A stretch of DNA of 34,730 bases from an uncultured Gammaproteobacteria bacterium (lineage in GTDB: Bacteria; Pseudomonadota; Gammaproteobacteria; Magnimaribacterales; Magnimaribacteraceae), in the NCBI GenBank assembly GCA_913045055.1, contig CAJWPI010000017.1, positions 1 through 34,730 of the forward strand. The letters are read 5' to 3'. Position numbers and translations under genes: made by a program. Below are positions 1 to 10,207 of this stretch, in pieces. Under the pieces are notes generated by a model. The model saw only the letters and a list, made by a program, of their open reading frames with translations, ran no database searches and was not told the DNA's origin. The first letter of the stretch is position 1. Each line of letters opens with the position of its first letter.

Positions 1-390
1 ATGGGTTGCTATGGAATAGGTATATCAAGAATTGTTGCAGCTGCAATAGAACAAAATCATGATGATAAAGGAATTATCTGGCCTGAAGCTTTGTCTCCTT
101 ATCAAATTGCGTTAATAGAAGTTAACCCAAAGAAAAAGTCTGAAGTAACTTCTATATGTCAGTCGATATATGAATCGCTAACTGAACATAACTGTAATGT
201 GCTTTGGGATGACAGAGAACAAAGAGCGGGAGTTAAGTTCTCTGATATGGAATTAATAGGAATTCCTAATTCTATTATAGTTGGGGAAAGGTCAACTACT
301 GAAAATATTGTTGAAATAAAGAAAAGAACATCCGAAAAACCTGAATTAGTTCCAGTTAGTGAAGTAATAAAAAGAGTACTAAAAAATTAG
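1..390 (+). CDS. proS: Prolyl-tRNA synthetase, C-terminal fragment (5' end outside window)
   Basis: Class II aminoacyl-tRNA synthetase that charges tRNA-Pro in the cytoplasm. The reading frame is open from base 1, so only the last 129 residues are present. They begin with the class II motif 3 signature MGCYGIGISR, followed by the ProRS-typical stretch AAAIEQNHDDKGIIWP, and then the anticodon-binding domain with the WDDREQRAGVKFSDMELIGIP segment split across its conserved core. The frame stops with TAG at 388-390. It converges on recA with only two bases between the two stop codons. The ATG at base 1 is an internal methionine of the family motif, not a start codon. Identification is secure; the missing part lies upstream of the window. 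Confidence 0.95.
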   Translation: MGCYGIGISRIVAAAIEQNHDDKGIIWPEALSPYQIALIEVNPKKKSEVTSICQSIYESLTEHNCNVLWDDREQRAGVKFSDMELIGIPNSIIVGERSTTENIVEIKKRTSEKPELVPVSEVIKRVLKN

Positions 391-392
391 TA

Positions 393-1409
393 TTATTCAG
401 AGTCTTTATCTTTGAGCGCTTCTTCTTCTATCTTTTCTGCAAGTTTTGGGTTCTCCTCAAGAAAAGTAACAGAATTAGCCTTGCCTTGACCTATTCTCTC
501 ACCATTATAGCTATACCAAGCACCCGATTTTTCTAAAACATTTTTTTCACAAGCAAGATCAATAAGCTCCCCTAATCTATTAATCCCTTTGTTATAAATA
601 ATTTGGAACTCTGCTTGTTTAAAAGGAGGGGAAACTTTATTTTTTACTACTTTCACCCTAGTTTCATTTCCTACTACTTCATCGCCATCCTTCACAGTTC
701 CTATTCTTCTAATATCTAACCTGACAGAAGAATAAAACTTGAGGGCATTCCCTCCACTAGTGGTTTCAGGACTGCCAAACATAACTCCAATCTTATGTCT
801 TATTTGATTTATAAAAATTACCAAAGTGTTAGATTTTTGTACATTTCCTGTTAATTTTCTTAATGCTTGAGACATAAGCCTTGCTTGAAGACCTACATGA
901 GAATCTCCCATCTCCCCCTCTATCTCTGCTTTTGGTACTAAAGCAGCTACAGAATCAATAACTAATACATCAACTCCTCCAGAATGCACCATTATGTCTG
1001 CTACTTCCAAAGCTTGTTCTCCTGTATCTGGTTGAGAAATTAATAACTCATCAACATTTACTCCTAATTTTTGTGCATAAATTGGGTCAAGAGCATGCTC
1101 TGCATCTATAAAAGCAGCTGTCCCTCCTTGTTTTTGACACTGAGCTATCACTTCGAGGGTTAAAGTTGTCTTACCTGAAGATTCTGGGCCATATATTTCA
1201 ACAACTCTTCCTTGAGGAAGGCCACCTATTCCTAAAGCTACATCTAAACCCAAAGAGCCTGTTGAAACTGATGGGATCTGCTCTAGTTTTCTCTCCCCCA
1301 TACGCATAACAGTTCCTGAACCAAATTGTCTCTCTATCTGACCTAAGGCCTCATCTAACTGCTTCTTTCTATCTACTTCTTTAATGCTAGTCACCTTCTT
1401 CTGCGCCAT
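393..1409 (-). CDS. recA: Recombinase RecA
   Basis: DNA-dependent ATPase that forms filaments on single-stranded DNA, carries out strand exchange and promotes LexA self-cleavage. At 338 residues it is slightly shorter than E. coli RecA (353). Walker A GPESSGKT is at residues 74-81, Walker B LVIDS at about 149-153, and the L2 loop region [17 protein letters not shown] follows residue 200. The C-terminus is short and acidic ([10 protein letters not shown]). The ATG start has a good Shine-Dalgarno (AGGAGA) just upstream. A LexA box and TATAAT -10 element lie in the 62-bp gap to pncC, so recA has its own SOS promoter although pncC precedes it in the same direction. No recX follows; the next gene is the convergent proS. 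Confidence 0.98.
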   Translation of the reverse strand: MAQKKVTSIKEVDRKKQLDEALGQIERQFGSGTVMRMGERKLEQIPSVSTGSLGLDVALGIGGLPQGRVVEIYGPESSGKTTLTLEVIAQCQKQGGTAAFIDAEHALDPIYAQKLGVNVDELLISQPDTGEQALEVADIMVHSGGVDVLVIDSVAALVPKAEIEGEMGDSHVGLQARLMSQALRKLTGNVQKSNTLVIFINQIRHKIGVMFGSPETTSGGNALKFYSSVRLDIRRIGTVKDGDEVVGNETRVKVVKNKVSPPFKQAEFQIIYNKGINRLGELIDLACEKNVLEKSGAWYSYNGERIGQGKANSVTFLEENPKLAEKIEEEALKDKDSE

Positions 1410-1436
1410 AACTTTCTCCTATTGAGTTTTATGGCT

Positions 1437-1465
1437 ATTATACTAAATACTGTATAAATAAACAG
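1437..1465 (-). promoter_or_regulatory. recA promoter
   Basis: On the minus strand there is a perfect TATAAT at 1437-1442. About 17 bp upstream is a weak -35 element (CTGTTT at 1460-1465) that lies inside the LexA box. The -10 is 27 bp from the recA ATG, giving a short leader with an AGGAGA ribosome site. Overlap of the -35 with the operator is the usual design for LexA repression of recA. Confidence 0.75.
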
Positions 1466-1467
1466 TA
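1448..1467 (-). promoter_or_regulatory. LexA (SOS) box of recA
   Basis: The 20-bp near-palindrome TACTGTATAAATAAACAGTA matches the gammaproteobacterial LexA consensus, with CTGT and ACAG half-sites separated by 8 A/T bases (core 1450-1465). It is 38 bp upstream of the recA start and covers the -35 region, so LexA bound here should block the promoter. It is the only such site noticed in the window. Confidence 0.9.
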
Positions 1468-1471
1468 CTAT

Positions 1472-1966
1472 TTAAATATTCTTTAATAAGTCAATTGAAC
1501 CTAATAAAGCTTTCTCAACAGAATAATACCTTACCTCCTCTCTATTTCCCCTAAATTTCTCAACACTGCTAGTTATTAAGCTATCTTGAAAGGCCCAGGC
1601 TAAACAAACAGTACCAACTGGCCTATCCTTGGTCCCTCCATCAGGACCTGCTATTCCACTAATAGCTACACCTATATCAGCAGCACTTTTATTTAATGCA
1701 CCTAAAACCATCTCCTTAACAACTTGTTCACTTACTGCACCAAAATTTTTTAATGTGTCATCAGAAACATCTAGTATTTCTTGTTTTGATGAATTTGAAT
1801 AAGTTATAAAACCGCATCCAAACCATCGAGAACTACCTCTTACAGATGTTACGGTTTTCCCAACCCAACCCCCGGTACAAGATTCTGCGCAAGTAAAATA
1901 CAGTTTTTTAGATACTAAAATATCTCCTAATTTAGAAGATAATGTGTGTAGTTTAGTTAAGTCCAA
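1472..1966 (-). CDS. pncC: Nicotinamide-nucleotide amidohydrolase (CinA C-terminal domain family)
   Basis: Stand-alone CinA C-terminal domain protein of 164 residues, the usual size of PncC. It deamidates nicotinamide mononucleotide to nicotinate mononucleotide in NAD salvage. Diagnostic segments are the N-terminal CAESCTGGWVGK stretch, the GFITYSN segment, and VAISGIAGPDGGT with the PVGTV motif near residues 102-119. The start codon appears to be TTG (1964-1966); in-frame stops lie not far upstream and the only other upstream options are ATT or ATA. No clear Shine-Dalgarno is visible, so the start is uncertain by a few residues. It lies directly upstream of recA in the same direction, the arrangement seen in many gammaproteobacteria including E. 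coli, and is divergent from fdxA. Confidence 0.88.
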   Translation of the reverse strand: MDLTKLHTLSSKLGDILVSKKLYFTCAESCTGGWVGKTVTSVRGSSRWFGCGFITYSNSSKQEILDVSDDTLKNFGAVSEQVVKEMVLGALNKSAADIGVAISGIAGPDGGTKDRPVGTVCLAWAFQDSLITSSVEKFRGNREEVRYYSVEKALLGSIDLLKNI

Positions 1967-2032
1967 ATTTATAAAGCACTTATCTATAATTCTTTACTAT
2001 TAGAACAGAATACAATCAATTGTCTATAGCGC

Positions 2033-2062
2033 TTTCCACTATAACTGTTTACTTGATAAAAT
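2033..2062 (+). promoter_or_regulatory. Putative fdxA promoter (extended -10)
   Basis: In the 117-bp gap between divergent pncC and fdxA there is TGATAAAAT at 2054-2062, an extended -10 (TGn plus TAAAAT). A 4/6 match to the -35 (TTTCCA, 2033-2038) lies at 18-bp spacing. The predicted start would be about 15 bases before the fdxA ATG. Nothing else recognisable, RNA gene or operator, was seen in this gap, and I could not find a convincing promoter for pncC. Confidence 0.45.
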
Positions 2063-2083
2063 TGGGATTCAAAAGTAATACAT

Positions 2084-2407
2084 ATGACCTTCATTGTTGG
2101 AGACTCCTGCATAAAGTGTAAATTAACAGACTGCGTAGAAGTGTGTCCTGTTGACTGCTTTTATGAAGGACCCAATATGTTGGTTATCAACCCAGATGAA
2201 TGTATTGATTGTGCTCTATGTGAACCTGAATGTCCTGTAGAAGCTATTTATTCTGAAGATGAAGTTCCTGCTGACCAAATCAATTTTATAGAGCTAAATG
2301 CTGAGTTATGCACTCAATGGCCTAATATAACTGAAATGAAAGATGCTCCAAAAGATGAAAAAGAATGGAGGGAAGTAAAAAACAAACTTAAATACTTAGA
2401 GCGTTAA
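2084..2407 (+). CDS. fdxA: Seven-iron ferredoxin FdxA (3Fe-4S plus 4Fe-4S)
   Basis: Small cytosolic electron carrier of 107 residues, the typical length of the Azotobacter FdI / Pseudomonas FdxA family. Cysteines occur at positions 9, 12, 17, 21, 25, 40, 43, 46 and 50. By analogy with FdI, C9, C17 and C50 would bind the 3Fe-4S cluster, and C21, C40, C43 and C46 the 4Fe-4S cluster, leaving C12 and C25 free. The segments [18 protein letters not shown] and [14 protein letters not shown] are nearly invariant in this family. The acidic C-terminal tail is also usual. Start is the ATG at 2084. Its stop overlaps the stop of the convergent DUF368 gene by 4 bp. The physiological partner is unknown. Confidence 0.93.
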   Translation: MTFIVGDSCIKCKLTDCVEVCPVDCFYEGPNMLVINPDECIDCALCEPECPVEAIYSEDEVPADQINFIELNAELCTQWPNITEMKDAPKDEKEWREVKNKLKYLER

Positions 2408-3258
2408 GAAATTTTTATCCTGTTTAAAAAATAAATAAAAAGAATTCCTATAACTAAACCGCTAACTAACTCAAGTGTAGTTAATGATGTAATTAGATAA
2501 GGGTCATGAGAAGGAATCTTTTTCCATATTAACGGCAAGCTAAAAAGTACGAGACCAAAGAAAAAACTCTTAGTAGATTGGTTATTACTATTCAATGCAA
2601 ATCTTATTATTCTAGATAAAGTTAATAAACCCAAAAGACACCCAGAAAAGAACGTACCTAAGACTTCTAAATTGAAATCGTTTAAAGATCTAATAATTAA
2701 AGGATAGAGTCCTAGTATTAATAAAACAAAGCTCCCAGAAATACCCGGAAGCATAAAAGCAGAAACTGAGATAAAACCTCCAATAAATAAATAAAGAAAA
2801 GAGATATCGGGATTTAAGGTATAGGTTTGCGTTGAGAAAATAATTAGTATCGGAAGTAAAGAAAGAAAAAATCCTATAAACCACTTTTTATCAAACCTGT
2901 CGGGTTTTAAAGATTCCGTGGTAAGAGAACATATGATCAAACCTGTGAATAAAGACTTTAGAAAAAGAGGAAAGTTATCTAGCAGAAAAGCAATTAGAGA
3001 TGAAAAAGAAAATACCCCAAGAATCATTCCAAACAAAAGAAGAAACAAAAAATTTCCGTCTATTTGTTGCCAAGCCGTTCTAAAGTTACCCCTAAAAAAA
3101 AGAGATAGAAAAGTGCTGTTTATATTAGAAATAGCTAGTATAAGCCTCTCATAGATCCCTAAAATAAGAGCAATGGTGCCCCCAGAGACTCCTGGTACTA
3201 ACTCTACCACTCCTATTGCTAATCCTTTAATTACTATAAAAAAATTCGATTTAATCAC
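2404..3258 (-). CDS. DUF368 family membrane protein, probable undecaprenyl-phosphate translocase
   Basis: Polytopic inner-membrane protein (284 residues) of the DUF368 family. Two related half-motifs are visible, [15 protein letters not shown] at residues 22-36 and [15 protein letters not shown] at 171-185, which suggests the internal duplication typical of transporters. Several further hydrophobic segments cover most of the chain. Members of this family were recently shown to return undecaprenyl phosphate across the inner membrane so that it can be reused for cell wall synthesis; assigning that role here is inference from family membership. The start is a GTG (3256-3258) with no obvious ribosome site. 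It is the last gene of the long minus-strand run, following pcm, a place often held by nlpD in other gammaproteobacteria. Confidence 0.85.
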   Translation of the reverse strand: MIKSNFFIVIKGLAIGVVELVPGVSGGTIALILGIYERLILAISNINSTFLSLFFRGNFRTAWQQIDGNFLFLLLFGMILGVFSFSSLIAFLLDNFPLFLKSLFTGLIICSLTTESLKPDRFDKKWFIGFFLSLLPILIIFSTQTYTLNPDISFLYLFIGGFISVSAFMLPGISGSFVLLILGLYPLIIRSLNDFNLEVLGTFFSGCLLGLLTLSRIIRFALNSNNQSTKSFFFGLVLFSLPLIWKKIPSHDPYLITSLTTLELVSGLVIGILFIYFLNRIKIS

Positions 3259-3281
3259 GATATTTAAAATTTTGTACGGTA

Positions 3282-3935
3282 TTAATTCACCAACCCTTTA
3301 AGTAAAGGAACAAATAAAACTTTATCAAGAGTTTTCTCTTCAAATTGCTCTTTTTTCACTCTTCTTATTAAAGTTAGGTGTTGAGAACTATCATCTCCTA
3401 TGGGAATAATTAATTTACCTCCAATAGTAAGTTTTTTTAATAAATAATTAGGAACATTTAAAGGGGCTGCAGCAGAAAGGATTGCATCAAAATTACCTTC
3501 CATATTATTCAAAATATTTCCGTCATCATGTAAAAGTCTGAGATTCTTTATTTTAAGATCTGAGAGAATACTCTTTGCCCTTTCATGTAAAGGCTTGATT
3601 CTTTCAATACTCACAACTCTTTCTGAAAAGTTAGCAAGAATAGCAGTTTGGTAACCACATCCTGTGCCAATCTCTAAAGATCTTTTAAGCGGTTTCTCGT
3701 TAAATTTATCGTCCTCGATGAGAAGTTCCGTCATCCTTGCAACTATAAATGGTTGAGAAATAGTTTGTTGGTGTCCTATAGGAAGAGCCATATCATCATA
3801 TGCTCTAGAGGCTAAAGCTTCATCAAGAAAAATATGACGAGGGGTGTCTCGCATAACTTCCAAAATTCTAACATCCTTAATTCCTTGTTCAGTTAATCTT
3901 TCTACTAACCTCTGCCTTGTTCTCAAAGAAGTCAT
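3282..3935 (-). CDS. pcm: Protein-L-isoaspartate O-methyltransferase
   Basis: SAM-dependent repair enzyme that methylates isoaspartyl residues in damaged proteins. From the chosen start it is 217 residues. TISQP is at 58-62, the SAM-binding motif LEIGTGCGYQTAIL at about 87-100, VSIERI follows, and the family-typical FVPLLKG closes the C-terminus. I chose the ATG at 3933-3935 (MTSLRTRQRL) because an AAGGG ribosome site precedes it and Pseudomonas Pcm proteins begin the same way. An in-frame ATG at 3957-3959 would add eight residues but has no ribosome site. It lies downstream of surE with no promoter visible, so the two are probably co-transcribed, the conserved surE-pcm pairing. Confidence 0.93.
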   Translation of the reverse strand: MTSLRTRQRLVERLTEQGIKDVRILEVMRDTPRHIFLDEALASRAYDDMALPIGHQQTISQPFIVARMTELLIEDDKFNEKPLKRSLEIGTGCGYQTAILANFSERVVSIERIKPLHERAKSILSDLKIKNLRLLHDDGNILNNMEGNFDAILSAAAPLNVPNYLLKKLTIGGKLIIPIGDDSSQHLTLIRRVKKEQFEEKTLDKVLFVPLLKGLVN

Positions 3936-3968
3936 ACCCAACCCTTGAAGTTTTTTCATTTTTTTATT

Positions 3969-4739
3969 TTACTTAAAAGCACTAAGCCAAGCATTTATCT
4001 CTTTAAAATATTCATTAGATAAGAATTTAGGGCTAATAGGAGTTAAAGATGCTAAGCCTCTTGAAAGAGCTGCTATGTCTGTACTCTGCTTGTTTGTTGG
4101 AGTCTTAGTTCTATGAGAAACCCAAAATTTTTCTGTTCCTAACTCTTTATCGCGTTGGGGAGGATTTCTTACTCCCCAAGACCCTAAAGAAGTTAATTCT
4201 ATTTTCTTAATTTTTTCATATTCTAAATTTGGGACATTTAGATTAAAGATAATCTTAGTATCTATATTTAATTTTTCTAATCTTACAATGATATCTAGAG
4301 TGATCTTTGCCGCAGAAAAAAAATTTGGATTCTGTTTATTCTTTGACCCTGGTTGCCTAAACGCAGCAGCAGAGACTGCTAGAGATGGAATAGAAAATTC
4401 TCTAGCTTCCATAGCTGCTCCAACAGTACCAGAATAAACTAAATCTTCTGCCATATTTGCACCATAATTTATTCCACTAATCAAAAGATCGGGTCTAAAA
4501 GGACATAGTTCATGAAGACCTAGATGAACACAATCAACAGGCGTGCCATCAACTGCAATAAAATTTTCTTTAATTTTTTTTGGAGATAAAGGTCTTTTAG
4601 TAGTAATTGAGGAACCTGCACCACTCATTTCTTTTTTTGGAGCTATAACAAAGATCTCATGATTCTCCTTTAAAAATTGGTAGAGGACATTAATTCCTTC
4701 AGCATCTATTCCATCATCGTTGGTTAGCAGTATTTTCAT
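3969..4739 (-). CDS. surE: 5'/3'-nucleotidase SurE
   Basis: Metal-dependent phosphatase acting on nucleoside monophosphates, cytoplasmic, linked to stationary-phase survival. Length is 256 residues, close to the E. coli protein. The N-terminus KILLTNDDGIDAEG provides metal ligands D8 and D9; S39 in EMSGAGSS and N91 in LISGINYGAN complete the expected metal site. The segment YSGTVGAAMEA is also characteristic. The ATG start is 21 bases after the ispF stop. In E. coli truD lies between ispF and surE; here there is no room for it. Operon position suggests expression with ispD-ispF. Confidence 0.95.
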   Translation of the reverse strand: MKILLTNDDGIDAEGINVLYQFLKENHEIFVIAPKKEMSGAGSSITTKRPLSPKKIKENFIAVDGTPVDCVHLGLHELCPFRPDLLISGINYGANMAEDLVYSGTVGAAMEAREFSIPSLAVSAAAFRQPGSKNKQNPNFFSAAKITLDIIVRLEKLNIDTKIIFNLNVPNLEYEKIKKIELTSLGSWGVRNPPQRDKELGTEKFWVSHRTKTPTNKQSTDIAALSRGLASLTPISPKFLSNEYFKEINAWLSAFK

Positions 4740-4760
4740 TAAATCTTTTTAAGAAATAGC

Positions 4761-5264
4761 TTACTTGTTCTTTAATTTATTACTTTTAGATTCTACCTTT
4801 CTTATTAAAGACACAGAATGACAAGATATTCCTGCTTTGGATCCTTCAAACCCTAAACCGTCTGTAGTAGTTGCTTTTATATTAATGTCAGTTATTTTTA
4901 CATTAAGTAAGAGACAAAGGTGCTTCTTGATAGCCTTAATATGATCAATAATTTTTGGTTTCTCAGCAACTAAAGTTACATCTATATTAACTATTTCATA
5001 ATTAAGAGAATTTAATAGGTCTATAACTTCTGCTAAAAGTTTACTACTCGAAATGTTTTCATATTTAACATCATCTGAAGGAAAGTGTGTTCCTATATCA
5101 CCTAAAGCAGCAGCTCCTAATAAAGAGTCTATTAGTGCATGAATAATCACATCCCCATCAGAGTGGGCTTCAATGGAAAATTCACTATCTATAAAAATAC
5201 CACCAAGCATCATCCCTTTACCTGGAATTAGTTTATGAGCATCATAGCCTTGTCCTATTCTCAT
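4761..5264 (-). CDS. ispF: 2-C-methyl-D-erythritol 2,4-cyclodiphosphate synthase
   Basis: Fifth enzyme of the MEP isoprenoid pathway; converts CDP-methylerythritol 2-phosphate to the cyclic diphosphate with release of CMP. The protein has 167 residues. Zinc ligands D8, H10 and H42 lie in MRIGQGYDAHKL and in the DGDVIIHALIDSLLGA segment, and the nucleotide-side motif TTDGLGFEG is near residue 133. A lysine-rich tail of about ten residues extends past the usual end. The ATG directly abuts the ispD stop codon with no spacer, which indicates translational coupling. IspD and IspF are separate proteins here, not the fusion found in some alphaproteobacteria. Confidence 0.95.
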   Translation of the reverse strand: MRIGQGYDAHKLIPGKGMMLGGIFIDSEFSIEAHSDGDVIIHALIDSLLGAAALGDIGTHFPSDDVKYENISSSKLLAEVIDLLNSLNYEIVNIDVTLVAEKPKIIDHIKAIKKHLCLLLNVKITDINIKATTTDGLGFEGSKAGISCHSVSLIRKVESKSNKLKNK

Positions 5265-5984
5265 CTAACCACTTATCCTTCCTTGGCTAATTAATATAGA
5301 TTTAGCAATGTTGAGGTCTTCAGGTAATGTAACTTTGATATTTTCTCTGGATCCTTCAATAACTTTTATCTTTCCTTGGTTTGCTTCAATAAAGGAAGCC
5401 TCATCTGAAAAATCTACAGACTTATCTTCTAGATTATTAAAGGCACTAAATAAGGCCTCTTTACGGAATACTTGTGGAGTAAAGGCTGTCCAAAGAGATC
5501 TTCTGTCTACTGTTCTCTTAACAATATTATCTGCACTAGAAACTTCTTTCATGGTTTCTCTGCAAGGGGTTCCCAGAACAGCTCCATCTATGCTTGTATC
5601 CTCTAAGGTTTTAAAAAGTGATTCAATTTCCGATTTTCTAATACAAGGTCTTACTGCATCGTGAATTAAAATAAAATCAAAAGTCTTTGATGAATTCTGC
5701 CAGAAATTAATTCCATTTAGAACTGAAAGAAATCTTTCTTCTCCTCCCTCTATGCAATTAAGCTCCAGTCCTTCAAAAGACAAAGATTCCCACTGAGAAT
5801 CTTCTCTGGAAATAACTAAACATATACCCAAACATTCAGAAAATCTGATTATAGGATCTAAACTCAACTCTAAAATAGACATACCATCTAATAAAGTGTA
5901 TTGCTTAGGTACTTCTTGATTGAACCTTTGCCCTCTACCAGCAGCAGGTACAATAACTGCAAAAGGTTTAATCAACTGACTCAT
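5265..5984 (-). CDS. ispD: 2-C-methyl-D-erythritol 4-phosphate cytidylyltransferase
   Basis: Third step of the MEP pathway: transfers CMP from CTP to methylerythritol 4-phosphate. The 239-residue protein has the nucleotidyltransferase loop PAAGRGQRF at about residues 13-21 and the conserved lysine in VPKQY (K27). ILIHDAVRPCI and the C-terminal TFTP-like AFTPQVF segment place it firmly in the IspD family. Its ATG lies 17 bp inside the 3' end of ftsB. CTP for the reaction would come from CTP synthase, whose gene pyrG is further upstream in the same run. Order ftsB-ispD-ispF is conserved across gammaproteobacteria. Confidence 0.95.
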   Translation of the reverse strand: MSQLIKPFAVIVPAAGRGQRFNQEVPKQYTLLDGMSILELSLDPIIRFSECLGICLVISREDSQWESLSFEGLELNCIEGGEERFLSVLNGINFWQNSSKTFDFILIHDAVRPCIRKSEIESLFKTLEDTSIDGAVLGTPCRETMKEVSSADNIVKRTVDRRSLWTAFTPQVFRKEALFSAFNNLEDKSVDFSDEASFIEANQGKIKVIEGSRENIKVTLPEDLNIAKSILISQGRISG

Positions 5985-6330
5985 CAGTCTTATTGTGAAT
6001 TACCTCTATAGATTCTTTTTCTTTAAATTGATAGAAAATTTCTCCGGGTTTTATAAGGCCTAATTCAGATCTAGCCAGCCCTTCTATAGCATTTCTACCC
6101 ATACTAAATTTTTCTTTTTCTCCTTCTAACAGTTCATTCTTCTTTAAGAGAGTTGTACTCTCCTTTTCTAAGGAGGTAATTTGATTTTTTAACTGCTGCA
6201 AATTAGAAAAACTATAATCCCCAAACCAAATTCTGCTTTGAACTACAAGAAAAACAATTAATAGAAGAGAACAAAAAAAGTAGAAAAGAACCCTTGTATC
6301 TGTAAATAATTTCTTTTTAAGAAAATTCAT
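5968..6330 (-). CDS. ftsB: Cell division protein FtsB
   Basis: Bitopic inner-membrane divisome protein that forms a coiled coil with FtsL and binds FtsQ. At 120 residues it is longer than E. coli FtsB (103). A cytoplasmic N-terminus of about 13 residues, rich in lysine, precedes a single transmembrane segment (about 14-31). Next comes the family motif [10 protein letters not shown], a heptad-rich coiled coil (about 45-75), and the C-terminal [17 protein letters not shown] that matches the FtsB signature. The start overlaps the end of eno by 14 bp and has AGGAAG upstream; the 3' end overlaps ispD. Its partners FtsL and FtsQ are encoded about 21 kb upstream in the same run. Confidence 0.9.
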   Translation of the reverse strand: MNFLKKKLFTDTRVLFYFFCSLLLIVFLVVQSRIWFGDYSFSNLQQLKNQITSLEKESTTLLKKNELLEGEKEKFSMGRNAIEGLARSELGLIKPGEIFYQFKEKESIEVIHNKTDESVD

Positions 6331-7615
6331 TTCTTCCTAGAAAATCTAAATTAGAGTTTTCTTCGATAATCAGCAAGCGATTATATTTTGAATTTCTGTC
6401 TGATCTCGAAAGAGAACCGGTTTTTATTTGTCCTGCACCAACAGCTACCGACAAATCAGCTATAGTGTGATCTTCTGTTTCTCCAGATCGGTGCGAGATT
6501 ACAATCTTATAATCATTTTTTAAAGCTAAATCAATTGTTTGCATTGTTTCTGAGAGAGTTCCTATCTGATTCACCTTTATTAATACTGCATTAGCAACTT
6601 TTTTATCTATACCCTCTTGGAGTCTTTTATGATTTGTAACAAATAAGTCATCTCCTACTAACTGAGTGTTGTGACCCAGCTCATTTGTTATGATTTTCCA
6701 GCCCTCCCAATCATCTTCAGCTAAACCGTCTTCTATCGAAGAAATAGGATAATTTTTTCTAAGATTAGAGAAGTAATCAACGAGCTCTTCGGAAGTGAAG
6801 TCTCTGCCCATGCCATCCATAATATATCTTCCTTTATTGAGCATTTCATTAGCTGCTACATCTATTGCAAGCATAACTTCTTCTCCAGGTTTATAGCCTG
6901 AGATTTCAATAGCATCAATAATTAAATTTATAGCTTCTTCTGGAGAACTAATTTGAGGTGCAAAACCTCCCTCATCACCCACCGAGGTGCTTAATTTCTT
7001 TTTCTTTAGAATCTTCTTAAGGCCATGAAAGATCTCTGCTCCACATTGAATAGACCTCTTAAAACTATCAAAGGCAACTGGTTGGATCATAAACTCTTGA
7101 AAATCTAAGGCGTTATCAGCATGTATTCCTCCATTTAATATATTCATCATAGGAACAGGTAATCTTTTATTTATATCCTCTTCAAGGAACTCTTTTGCTA
7201 ATCTATGAAGATACTCATAAAAGTCTAAGTCTAAAGCTTTTGCTGAGAGCTTGGCACATGCTAGAGAAACGCCGAGAATTGAATTTGCTCCAAAATTAAT
7301 TTTATTTTCTGTACCATCCGCTTTACACATCAAACTATCAATTTTTTCTTGATCGGTAACCTCTAAACCTTTCAAAAGTTTATTAATATCCTCATTAATA
7401 ATGTTTGTAGCTTTTAGAAGACCTTTTCCATTAAATCTTCTCATATCTTTATCTCTGATTTCCCAAGCTTCATATTTACCAGTTGAAGCTCCTGAGGGAA
7501 CTAAGGACATGGCTTTTAAACCTCCAGAGATAATAACTTCAACTCCTAAAGTTGGATTACCTCTAGAATCCAACAGCTCATAAGCTTTTATCCTTTCTAT
7601 TAAAGTCTTGTTCAT
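6317..7615 (-). CDS. eno: Enolase
   Basis: Glycolytic enzyme interconverting 2-phosphoglycerate and phosphoenolpyruvate; in many gammaproteobacteria also part of the RNA degradosome. Length is 432 residues, as in E. coli. Visible are the mobile loop PSGASTG at 40-46, GDEGGFAP with the catalytic glutamate at about 213-220, the metal-binding IEDG segment, catalytic K347 in VLIKVNQIG, and the signature [10 protein letters not shown]. The ATG is only five bases downstream of the kdsA stop, so pyrG-kdsA-eno form one unit. The neighbouring pyrG-(kdsA)-eno-ftsB order is widespread in gammaproteobacteria. PEP made here is a substrate of KdsA. Confidence 0.97.
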   Translation of the reverse strand: MNKTLIERIKAYELLDSRGNPTLGVEVIISGGLKAMSLVPSGASTGKYEAWEIRDKDMRRFNGKGLLKATNIINEDINKLLKGLEVTDQEKIDSLMCKADGTENKINFGANSILGVSLACAKLSAKALDLDFYEYLHRLAKEFLEEDINKRLPVPMMNILNGGIHADNALDFQEFMIQPVAFDSFKRSIQCGAEIFHGLKKILKKKKLSTSVGDEGGFAPQISSPEEAINLIIDAIEISGYKPGEEVMLAIDVAANEMLNKGRYIMDGMGRDFTSEELVDYFSNLRKNYPISSIEDGLAEDDWEGWKIITNELGHNTQLVGDDLFVTNHKRLQEGIDKKVANAVLIKVNQIGTLSETMQTIDLALKNDYKIVISHRSGETEDHTIADLSVAVGAGQIKTGSLSRSDRNSKYNRLLIIEENSNLDFLGRNEFS

Positions 7616-7620
7616 TAAAC

Positions 7621-10120
<2,500 letters not shown>

Positions 10121-10142
10121 CTAATAAATACTTACAGAAAAC

Positions 10143-10172
10143 AAAAAAAAATTCTGCGAGATGGCTCTACAG
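10143..10172 (-). terminator. Rho-independent terminator or attenuator between dnaB and pyrG
   Basis: On the minus strand, bases 10172-10154 read CTGTAGAGCCATCTCGCAG, a hairpin with CTG/CAG and GAG/CTC stem segments, a CCAT loop and one small bulge region. It is followed by AA and nine consecutive T (10151-10143). It lies 36 bp after the dnaB stop and about 22 bp before the pyrG ATG. The last part of the stem (CAGAA) can instead pair with TTCTG at 10139-10135 across the T-run, an alternative fold. Terminator form is reasonably clear; a regulatory role is inference. Confidence 0.6.
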
Positions 10173-10207
10173 ATTAACAAAAAGAGAAAAATTGAACAAT
10201 ATAAATT

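Noticed and set aside
2690-3154. Short frames on both strands inside the DUF368 gene
   Set aside because: The products are aromatic- or lysine-rich translations of a hydrophobic membrane-protein gene; no start signal or homology is recognised.
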